Positions 1-5,367 of a stretch of 6,033 bases of DNA are shown piece by piece. Each line of letters opens with the position of its first letter. Positions within the stretch are counted from its first letter, which is position 1. A model generated the notes under the pieces. The model saw only the letters and a list, made by a program, of their open reading frames with translations, searched no databases and had not been told where the DNA came from. The translations under genes and the position numbers were made by a program. The stretch is taken from contig DAEB01000019.1 in assembly GCA_002495185.1 (NCBI GenBank), positions 18,247 to 24,279 on the forward strand, read 5' to 3'. This stretch comes from Thermoplasmata archaeon UBA184. GTDB lineage: Archaea; Thermoplasmatota; Thermoplasmata; Lutacidiplasmatales; UBA184.

Positions 1-242
1 AGCGTCTTCGCGTTGAGCCGCGGGTTCGACTTCAGGATCTCGCTGAACCGCTGCGGGCCCTCGAGCAGGCGGTGGACGATCGCGAGACGCCACTCGGTGC
101 CGATGACACCGACCGCCGCGAGGACGGGGCAGAGGTGCCGGCCATCGGCCGACTCGCAGCCGTCCGTTGCGCCGGGATGAGCGGGATGGGTCGGATGGGA
201 GAGATGGGGTGGGTGCGGGTGTCGAGCGCGATCGGGCTCCAC
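1..242 (-). CDS. HxlR-family winged-helix transcriptional regulator, N-terminal part (cut by window edge)
   Basis: Reading the minus strand from a GTG at 242 gives 80 whole codons before the left edge. From residue 38 the protein reads CPVLAAVGVIGTEW, followed by LLEGPQRFSEIL (59-70) and the start of the recognition helix (NPRLNAKTL, 73-81). This is the pattern of HxlR/MarR-like regulators: the conserved Cys-Pro-Val, the 'G.kW' helix and the 'GP.RFsEI' segment. Such proteins bind DNA as dimers and often sense redox state or aldehydes through the conserved Cys (C38 here); C29 is an additional Cys. Residues 8-22 are an odd His/Pro stretch with His at 8, 10, 13, 16, 19 and 22. No ATG, GTG or TTG lies between this stretch and the conserved domain, so it must be translated. 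GTG 242 is preferred because GAGG sits 8 bases upstream; TTG 272 is an alternative, after the in-frame stop at 279-281. The target genes and ligand cannot be read from here. Confidence 0.85.
   Translation of the reverse strand, partial: MEPDRARHPHPPHLSHPTHPAHPGATDGCESADGRHLCPVLAAVGVIGTEWRLAIVHRLLEGPQRFSEILKSNPRLNAKT
174..218 (+). repeat. Imperfect 9-bp tandem repeat, five units
   Basis: Five consecutive 9-base units read gggATGagc, gggATGggt, cggATGgga, gagATGggg and tggGTGcgg. The length of nine keeps the reading frame of the HxlR-family gene on the other strand, where each central ATG/GTG is a His codon (CAT/CAC). It therefore encodes a His every third residue with Pro, Ser, Thr, Leu and Ala between. 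The plus-strand reading (Met-Gly-rich) appears to be only the shadow of this. Confidence 0.75.
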
Positions 243-250
243 GGATGTCG

Positions 251-254
251 CCTC
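251..254 (-). promoter_or_regulatory. Ribosome binding site deciding the HxlR-family start
   Basis: The minus strand reads GAGG at these positions, 8 bases before the GTG at 242. The only other in-frame start, TTG 272, has a purine run (GAAGGG) almost touching it, which is too close. This favours GTG 242. Confidence 0.45.
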
Positions 255-277
255 GAACCCGTAGGGCCGCAACCCTT

Positions 278-284
278 CTTATAG
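278..284 (-). promoter_or_regulatory. Candidate archaeal TATA box for the HxlR-family gene
   Basis: The minus strand reads CTATAAG here, in one of the few AT-rich patches of the window. An archaeal transcript starts about 26 bases downstream of the TATA centre, which would be near 255. That would leave a leader of roughly 13 bases containing the GAGG site before GTG 242. The match is by position and composition only. Confidence 0.45.
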
Positions 285-317
285 TTACTGTATGATAGCA
301 AGTGAAAACTGGTAACT
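283..317. promoter_or_regulatory. Inverted repeat in the divergent intergenic region, possible operator
   Basis: AGTTAC at 283-288 is matched by its exact reverse complement GTAACT at 312-317, with 23 bases between. The left arm abuts the TATA-like box of the HxlR-family gene, so a dimeric regulator bound there could block its transcription. HxlR-type proteins commonly bind inverted repeats near their own promoters. Six-base arms are short and can arise by chance in AT-rich DNA, so this is a weak call. Confidence 0.3.
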
Positions 318-386
318 TTTTGTCGACCCGAGACCATCTCTCACCGAGCGGGCGTACCTTTTCTCCGCTCACGGCCGTTGGGCGCC

Positions 387-1001
387 GTGCCCGCGCGTCG
401 TCGCGAAATCGAGCTCTCGGTCGAGCGACCGCTGCGGCCGGACGGCGCCGGCGGCGGTACCGTGCGGCTCTCCGCGCGCTTCGACCTCTCTCCGGACGGG
501 AAAGGTCCGGACCATTCCGAGCTGGCCCGGGCGCTCGACGACCTTCAGGCCGACCTGGACGGGGTCGTGGGTCCCCTGCTCGCTTCCGCTCCGGTGAACC
601 GGCCGGACCGGGACCTCACCGAGCTCATCGAGACGTACCGCCCCCGTCAGCGAGAGCTCGTCGACCTCCTCCTCGGCGAGGGCGAGCTCACCCCGGGGGA
701 GCACGCGCGTCTCGTCGAGTACCTGGGAGCGCCGCCGGCACCCGCCGAGGCGCCCGCCCCGCCGGTCGAGCGCCGGTTGGAGACACCGCTCGCCGCGGTG
801 CCCGCGATGGCCGGACGGGGCGAGGAGCCGATCCGCCCGGTCTCCGAGCTCCTGCGCCAGTACCAGATCGGCTCGCTGAAGCAGGCCGGCGCGGTCCGCG
901 CGCGCCGGGAGATCTCGTTCTCCGAGTACATGGCCCTCAAACGACATTTCCAGGAAGCCGAGGCGAAGTCGGACCGGCCGGGGTCCGAGGCAGCCCACTA
1001 A
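387..1001 (+). CDS. Hypothetical protein with two SHOCT-like helical hairpins (204 aa)
   Basis: I do not recognise a named family. The start is GTG 387 or TTG 378; the next in-frame codon of interest upstream is a TGA stop at 303-305, and no clear Shine-Dalgarno site or TATA box decides between them. Numbering from GTG 387, residues 25-34 look like a beta strand (TVRLSARFDL), 43-65 and 74-97 are likely helices, and 115-128 is an Ala/Pro linker. Residues 99-113 (GELTPGEHARLVEYL) align with 174-188 (REISFSEYMALKRHF), an offset of 75: a short 'E-[LI]-[ST]-x-x-E-[HY]' turn followed by a helix. This resembles the SHOCT motif often found at the ends of unrelated proteins. There is no signal peptide, membrane segment or Cys. 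The low-confidence alternative is a chance ORF in G+C-rich DNA, but the helical, charged composition argues for a real gene. It lies divergent from the HxlR-family regulator and could be its target. Confidence 0.7.
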   Translation: MPARRREIELSVERPLRPDGAGGGTVRLSARFDLSPDGKGPDHSELARALDDLQADLDGVVGPLLASAPVNRPDRDLTELIETYRPRQRELVDLLLGEGELTPGEHARLVEYLGAPPAPAEAPAPPVERRLETPLAAVPAMAGRGEEPIRPVSELLRQYQIGSLKQAGAVRARREISFSEYMALKRHFQEAEAKSDRPGSEAAH

Positions 1002-1005
1002 GAAT

Positions 1006-2355
1006 CTAGCGCGAGCCGGACGCCGTGCGGTCGCGCACGACCGGAGTCGGGACAAGGGCGACCGCGAGGAGACCGACGTCCGTGATTCCCCGGCGCATCG
1101 CGACCACCCGCGCGCGGTCGGGCCGGGTAGTGAGCTCGGGCTCGGTCGGTGCGCCGACGACCGCGCCGGCGGGGTACTCCGGGGCGCCGATGGCACCGGC
1201 GGTCCGGAAGAGGCCGACGCTCATCTCGCGTCGCCGCAGCCCGTCCCGGGCTTCCGCGAGGAACTCTCCGAGGGCCGGACCTTCGTCCACTCCTTCGGGG
1301 AGACCCAGGGTCGTCATCGCGAACGCCCCGACCCCCTTCGTCCGGCTCTCCACGCTCAGCCCCTCGGCGCCGTAGAGGTCGTCCGTCCGGGCGAGGAACC
1401 GGGCGGCGGCCGCGGCCGGCGGGTCCCGGATCGAGAGGAAGGCGAGCCGGCTCGTCCAGCCCTTCTCGAAGACCGCGTCGGCCGCCGACTTGAGGGCGTC
1501 TCCCGGACCGGCGACGATCACGGGCCGGCCGACTCGCTCCGGGAGCGGCGGCGCAATTCCCGACGTAACCGGGGAAGGGTCCGCTCCCACGGTGGGAGCG
1601 GTCGCGGCGAGACCGAGCCGTCCGAGGAGCTCCGAGCACTCGGCTCGCTCGGTCGGCGCGAGCGGATGCATCGGACCGCCGCCGAGAACTCGGGCTCCAT
1701 CGCCGCGCTCGACCACGAGCGTCGCCACGTCGGCCCGCGTCCCCACCTGAGCGAGCCGGCCGGCGACGGCCCCCGTCCCGAGCACCCGCGCGAGGAGTCC
1801 GACCTCGTAGCCGGTGGCGCCGCGTCGATGCGCTTCCTCGAGGAGGCGGGCGAACTCCTCTCCGCTCAGCCCGGGAGGAGGAAGGAGAAGAGAACGGAGG
1901 GCGCCTCCCGAGAGGAGGACGAGAAGGAGGTCCTGCTCGTTCAGCTCCTGGGCGAGTTCACTGGTGGCCGCGACGATCCCCTCCGCCTCCGGCGCGCCTC
2001 CCCAGCCCGGAGCGACCCGCGTGCCCCGGAACGGGATCTCAGGAAGGACCGGGTCCGGTCCGGCGAGGAACCCCTGGTTGAGGCGGTCGCCGACCGCGTG
2101 GAGGGCGGCGAGCGCCATCGAGTTCGCCGCGTTCCCGAACGCGACGAACCCGACCTGGCGGTACCGCTGGTCGGTGACGAACCGGTTCCCGACCCGCAGC
2201 GCTCCCCCCTCGCGTCGGAGCGCGAGTCGCACGGACCGGTATGCGTCCGCGGCCGTGACGGCGGCCCGGAACGCGATCGCCTGGACCGGGTCCGGCCCTT
2301 TCGGGTCCGGTTCTCCCGAAGGAGGGAACGGGTCCCACGGGAACGGTCCGATCAC
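1006..2355 (-). CDS. Degenerate glycerate 2-kinase-like protein (GckA/DUF4147-MOFRL fold), probably not an active kinase
   Basis: 449 residues from GTG 2355, close to the usual 420-450 of class II glycerate kinases. TTG 2382 is an alternative start, and neither has a clear ribosome site. An N-terminal DUF4147-like region is suggested by AIAFRAAVTAADAYRSV (26-42), LLLVLLSGG (143-151), GAVAGRLA (195-202) and GGGPMHPLAP (225-234). The C-terminal MOFRL-like region ends with GLFRTAGAIGAPEYPAGAVV (381-400). Known family members convert D-glycerate to 2-phosphoglycerate with ATP, for example in the non-phosphorylative Entner-Doudoroff pathway of Thermoplasma and Picrophilus. Here the expected motifs are changed: the Lys of G-x-G-K-A is N75, the 'GHP.PD' loop is GTRVAPGWGG (111-120), the 'I-N-x-V-R-K-H-L-S-x-x-K-G-G' helix is YEVGLLARVLGTGAVAG (183-199), and 'G-G-R-N-x-E' is KGVGAF (340-345). 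It is the last gene of the operon, 50 bases after beta. The frame is intact, so it is probably a functional non-kinase or altered-substrate protein, not a decayed gene. Confidence 0.75.
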   Translation of the reverse strand: MIGPFPWDPFPPSGEPDPKGPDPVQAIAFRAAVTAADAYRSVRLALRREGGALRVGNRFVTDQRYRQVGFVAFGNAANSMALAALHAVGDRLNQGFLAGPDPVLPEIPFRGTRVAPGWGGAPEAEGIVAATSELAQELNEQDLLLVLLSGGALRSLLLPPPGLSGEEFARLLEEAHRRGATGYEVGLLARVLGTGAVAGRLAQVGTRADVATLVVERGDGARVLGGGPMHPLAPTERAECSELLGRLGLAATAPTVGADPSPVTSGIAPPLPERVGRPVIVAGPGDALKSAADAVFEKGWTSRLAFLSIRDPPAAAAARFLARTDDLYGAEGLSVESRTKGVGAFAMTTLGLPEGVDEGPALGEFLAEARDGLRRREMSVGLFRTAGAIGAPEYPAGAVVGAPTEPELTTRPDRARVVAMRRGITDVGLLAVALVPTPVVRDRTASGSR

Positions 2356-2405
2356 GGACGCGGGAGCGAGCCGGCCGCTCAAGAGCGTAGCGGGGCGCGG
2401 GTTCC

Positions 2406-3569
2406 CTATCCGAGCTGGAGGCGCTCCGGGGTGGAGGGAGAGGCCGGCGCGAGGAAGCGGGATGGCGAGAACTGGGCCGGGTCGAGGTCGGTCGGCTGGC
2501 CGAGGACGGCCCCCGCGATCCGACGGGAGGTCGCCGGGGCGAGCATGAACCCGTGGCCGCCGAAGCCGTTCCCGTGCACGAACCCCGGGAGCCGGGGGTC
2601 CTCTCCGACGACAGGGAATCCGTCCGGGGTATCGTCGTAGTATCCGGACCATGCTCGGAGGACGCCGACCGCACCGAGCCGGGGGAGGAGCCCTACCAGG
2701 GCCCGGGCCATGGCGATGAGGAACGCGGGCGAGCTGGTGGGACCTCGGGAGGTTCCCGGTCGATGCGGGAGCGAGAGACCCCCGATGACCTCCCCGCGCA
2801 TCGACTGGCTGAAGTAGAGGCCGTCCGAAGCGCGGACGACCATCGGGTCGAGGAACGGCTTCATCGCCTCGCTCGCCAGGATCTCGTGCCGGGTCGCGAC
2901 GTTCGGCACGTCGAGCCCCGACCGGCGGGAGAAGTCACCCGACCATCCCCCCGCGGCGTTCACCACGGTCGGGGTCGCGACCGGCCCCTTCGAGGTGATG
3001 AGGCCCGCGACGCGGCCGTCCCGGACCTCGACCCCGAGCGCCTCGACGCCGAGGGCGACCTCGACGCCCAGCGAGCGCGCCGCCTCGTAGACTCCCCACA
3101 CCACCGGAAATGGGTAGAGCGTCCCGTCGGTCCGCAGGTACGTTCCTCCCACCGTGGCCCCGGGAGCGATTCCCTCGACCAATCGTGCGACGCCGGCCGC
3201 GTCCAGCACGTGGGAGGCGAGTCCCTCCGACGCGACGACGGCGTGGACGTTGCGGAGACGTGCGAGCTCGCTCTCGTTCTCGGCCAGGAAGAGGTAGCCG
3301 GTCTGACGGAACCAGATGTTGAACCCGAACTCGATGCCGAAGCGCCGGTACGCCTCGACCGACTCGCGCGCCAGCCGGACCGTGCCCCGGGTCTCCCATT
3401 GCTGGCGCACGCCTCCGCCGTTCCGGCCCGACCCTCCGCCCGAGAGGAACCCCCGGTCGACCACGAGCACCGGGCCGCCGCCCGCCCGGGCGAGATGGTA
3501 CGCCGTGAACAGCCCGACGATCCCGGCCCCGACCACGACCGTCCGGTACGAGTCCCGGGAGAACGTCAC
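2406..3569 (-). CDS. FAD-dependent amino-acid/amine dehydrogenase, DAO family (beta subunit; PDH-beta/SoxB/HcnC-like)
   Basis: 387 residues, a usual length for the family. An N-terminal Rossmann dinucleotide motif VVVGAGIVGLFTAYHLARAG (11-30) ends in the ribose-binding acidic residue D38. It is followed by SGGGSGRNGGGVRQQW (43-58), the segment that contacts FAD in proline-dehydrogenase-beta and sarcosine-oxidase-beta relatives, and by VVNAAGGWS (202-210). The C-terminal signature GYYDDTPDGFPVVGE (309-323) and GNGFGGHGFMLAPA (333-346) closes the flavin site. The family oxidises C-N bonds of amino acids or secondary amines such as proline, sarcosine, glycine and opines. The exact substrate is not readable here. 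There is no Cys in the protein and no leader peptide, so it is cytoplasmic. The GTG start overlaps the alpha stop as GTGA and has a strong GGAGGT site, so the two subunits are probably translationally coupled and made in equal amounts. Confidence 0.9.
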   Translation of the reverse strand: MTFSRDSYRTVVVGAGIVGLFTAYHLARAGGGPVLVVDRGFLSGGGSGRNGGGVRQQWETRGTVRLARESVEAYRRFGIEFGFNIWFRQTGYLFLAENESELARLRNVHAVVASEGLASHVLDAAGVARLVEGIAPGATVGGTYLRTDGTLYPFPVVWGVYEAARSLGVEVALGVEALGVEVRDGRVAGLITSKGPVATPTVVNAAGGWSGDFSRRSGLDVPNVATRHEILASEAMKPFLDPMVVRASDGLYFSQSMRGEVIGGLSLPHRPGTSRGPTSSPAFLIAMARALVGLLPRLGAVGVLRAWSGYYDDTPDGFPVVGEDPRLPGFVHGNGFGGHGFMLAPATSRRIAGAVLGQPTDLDPAQFSPSRFLAPASPSTPERLQLG

Positions 3570-5227
3570 GGCACGACCTCCGCGGAAGGAGAGGGAAGGG
3601 AGGCCAGGGCGGCGAGCGGCGTCGGCACCACGGGGGGCCGCTGGGTGATGTAGCCGACCTCGAACGGAGGACGGTCCTCGAGCAGGGAGAGAACGAGCAG
3701 TGCATCGGGGAGGCAGTACCGCCCCTGGCAGATCCCGGTGCCGAGGCTTGTGTACCGCTTGATCACCTCGATCCCTCGGTACCCGGACCGCACCGCCTTC
3801 TCGACCTCCGAGACGAGCACATCGACGCAGGCGCACGCGGTCCATCGCCCGTGTCCCCGGGTTCGGAGCAGCTCCCGGTAGTATCCGAGGAGCTCGTTCG
3901 GTCGTTCGTCGAGGAGCGGCGCGAACGTCGGCGCGTTAGAGCTCCCGTTTCCCCCGATCGCGTCCGCGATTCCCTGGGCGTGGCCGGCGAGGTCGCGGGC
4001 GGCGAGGCCGGCGACGGAACCCGCGGCGTAGAGGCCCGGGACGCTCGTGACGCCGTCCGGCCGGACCTTCGGCGCGTACGCTCCGGGGTCCGAGCGCCAC
4101 TCCATCGAAGCTCCCGCCTGGAAGAACAGCTGCGCATGCGGGACCCGCCGATGCGCGAGGATCACCGCGTCGCACCCGATCGTGGTCGACGCGCCTCCAC
4201 CTCGCGATTTCAATTGGACCGAGCGGACCCGTCTTCGACCCCGGACGCCGAGGAGGAGCGAGCGCGGGTAAAGGGGGATGGCGAGCTCGTTCGCGGCCCC
4301 GACCACCGCCGGTCGGATCTCGCCCGGCGCGACGACCGCCTCGACGTCGTTCCCGCACCGTTCCAGCACCTCGGCCGCGCGCGCTCCTCCCCCGACGAGA
4401 ACCGCGCGCCGGAACGGAGGGCGACGCGAATCCGACGTGAGCGAGAGCGCGGCGTCGGCGCTGAGGACTCCCGGGCGGTCGTTCCCTCGGAACAGGAGGG
4501 AAGAGTCGTATCCGCCCGTCGCGAGGACCACCGAACGCGCCGTGACCCGCATCCCCTGCCCCGGCTCCCGAAAGGCGAGGAGGGTGAATCGAGGGTCGCC
4601 CGCTTCCGAGGGGGGCGGAAGGAACACCGCGGTGGTCGCCGGAACGAAGTCGGCGCCCACGATGGGGGTTGAGCGGAGCGTTCGCTCGAGCACCAACGGT
4701 CGGACGCCTCGAGCGGCGAGCGCGGTCGCGACCGCACGACCGGCGTCACCGCCCCCGACGATCACGACCTCCGCGGCGCGCTCGAGGGCCGGCGCGGCGA
4801 TCGCGCGAGCGGCCTCCTCTGTCGGAGGCTCACCGGTCCCGGCGAGCCGTCGGACCAACCGTTGGTAGAGCGGCGTTGCGAACGCCGGTCGTCGGAGGCC
4901 GTGGAGGCTGTCGACGCCGCGGGGAGCGAGGATGCCGATCGCCCCGAGGAGGTCCCAATCCGGCGAGGGCCACGCGTTCTCGGTCGAGATGACGTCCCCC
5001 GGGCCGAGTTCGTGCCGGCACGCGCGAACGTTCGGGCGGCCGTTGACCCGCACGAGACAGCCGGCGCAGTGGCCGATCCCGCAGAACGGACCCTGCGGTC
5101 GATGGTACTGGAGGGAGCGTCGCAGGAGCGGCAGCCGGTCGCGAGAGAGCGCCGCGAGGAGCGTCTCGCCGTCCCGGGCCGCCATCGAGCGGCCACGGAA
5201 CGAAAACGGTCGGTCCGGCTCCGCCAT
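3566..5227 (-). CDS. Fused [2Fe-2S]/FAD-or-nucleotide/[2Fe-2S] dehydrogenase alpha subunit (HcnAB/OoxA/PDH-alpha/SoxA-core-like)
   Basis: 553 residues from ATG 5227, ending in the 4-base overlap with beta. Domain 1 (about 1-85) is a plant-type ferredoxin fold of the Fer2_4 kind with ligands C49, C54, C57 and C70 (GPFCGIGHCAGCLVRVNG). Domain 2 (about 150-425) is a pyridine-nucleotide/FAD oxidoreductase fold: VVIVGGGDAG (154-163), a second GGG turn at 279-281, VVLATGGYD (233-241) and GLYAAGSVAG (398-407). Domain 3 (about 460-510) is a BFD-like [2Fe-2S] region with C465-x-C467 and C500-x4-C505 in GICQGRYC. Eight of its ten Cys are cluster ligands. Its relatives form heteromers with a DAO-type beta subunit and relay electrons away from the flavin. 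Sarcosine oxidase alpha would also carry a GcvT-like domain, which is absent here. In HcnA/HcnB the first domain is a separate protein; here it is fused. The Asp usual in the 'AAGD' motif is S404. The TATA box at 5260-5267 would drive the whole operon. The electron acceptor is unknown. Confidence 0.88.
   Translation of the reverse strand: MAEPDRPFSFRGRSMAARDGETLLAALSRDRLPLLRRSLQYHRPQGPFCGIGHCAGCLVRVNGRPNVRACRHELGPGDVISTENAWPSPDWDLLGAIGILAPRGVDSLHGLRRPAFATPLYQRLVRRLAGTGEPPTEEAARAIAAPALERAAEVVIVGGGDAGRAVATALAARGVRPLVLERTLRSTPIVGADFVPATTAVFLPPPSEAGDPRFTLLAFREPGQGMRVTARSVVLATGGYDSSLLFRGNDRPGVLSADAALSLTSDSRRPPFRRAVLVGGGARAAEVLERCGNDVEAVVAPGEIRPAVVGAANELAIPLYPRSLLLGVRGRRRVRSVQLKSRGGGASTTIGCDAVILAHRRVPHAQLFFQAGASMEWRSDPGAYAPKVRPDGVTSVPGLYAAGSVAGLAARDLAGHAQGIADAIGGNGSSNAPTFAPLLDERPNELLGYYRELLRTRGHGRWTACACVDVLVSEVEKAVRSGYRGIEVIKRYTSLGTGICQGRYCLPDALLVLSLLEDRPPFEVGYITQRPPVVPTPLAALASLPSPSAEVVP
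3576..3581 (-). promoter_or_regulatory. Shine-Dalgarno site deciding the beta subunit start
   Basis: The minus strand reads GGAGGT, six bases before GTG 3569. It lies inside the 3' end of the alpha gene and fixes the beta start at the GTG, instead of the ATG far upstream at 3845 that would give a 92-residue extension without family similarity. Confidence 0.8.
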
Positions 5228-5259
5228 GATGAGCGACCGCCCGCCACCCGCGCCCGACG

Positions 5260-5267
5260 TATTTAGG
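5260..5267 (-). promoter_or_regulatory. TATA box of the dehydrogenase operon
   Basis: The minus strand reads CCTAAATA, centred about 36 bases before ATG 5227. The predicted transcript start is near 5237, so the leader would be about ten bases. No good Shine-Dalgarno site precedes the ATG, in line with a very short leader. This supports ATG 5227 over the ATG at 5368, which lies upstream of this box. Confidence 0.6.
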
Positions 5268-5330
5268 GTCCGCTGAGGAACGGGAGGACGGACCAAAAAA
5301 CGGCCCTGTGAGCCGGTCGTCGACCCATGG

Positions 5331-5338
5331 CTATATAG
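5331..5338 (+). promoter_or_regulatory. TATA box of the AbrB-PhoU regulator gene
   Basis: CTATATAG, a perfect palindrome, is centred about 33 bases before ATG 5368. The transcript would start near 5361 and be nearly leaderless. No Shine-Dalgarno sequence is visible before the ATG. Confidence 0.65.
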
Positions 5339-5367
5339 AGAATGGTGAATCCGGCCCACTACTATCA

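Noticed and set aside
72..284. Plus-strand frame with a Met-Gly repeat opposite the HxlR-family gene
   Set aside because: The Met-Gly repeat is only the complement of the His codons; the minus strand carries a clear HxlR domain.
369..1196. Minus-strand frame opposite the 387-1001 gene
   Set aside because: It runs across the ends of two better-supported genes and is Arg/Leu/Gly-rich without motifs.
1666..2640. Long plus-strand frame opposite the GckA-like gene (324 codons)
   Set aside because: Arg/Glu/Pro-rich composition typical of the complement of a G+C-rich gene; no recognisable motif.
2356..2652. N-terminal extension of the GckA-like frame up to ATG 2652
   Set aside because: It would overlap the end of the beta gene by about 250 bases, and the added residues are Arg/Pro-rich with no family similarity. 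They are the shadow of the beta C-terminus.
2553..3653. Long plus-strand frame opposite the beta gene (366 codons)
   Set aside because: It is the complement of a well-supported flavoprotein gene, with charged low-complexity composition and no domain.
3570..3845. 92-residue extension of the beta subunit from ATG 3845
   Set aside because: It lies opposite-frame inside the alpha C-terminal iron-sulfur domain, and GTG 3569 has a strong ribosome site and the classic GTGA overlap.
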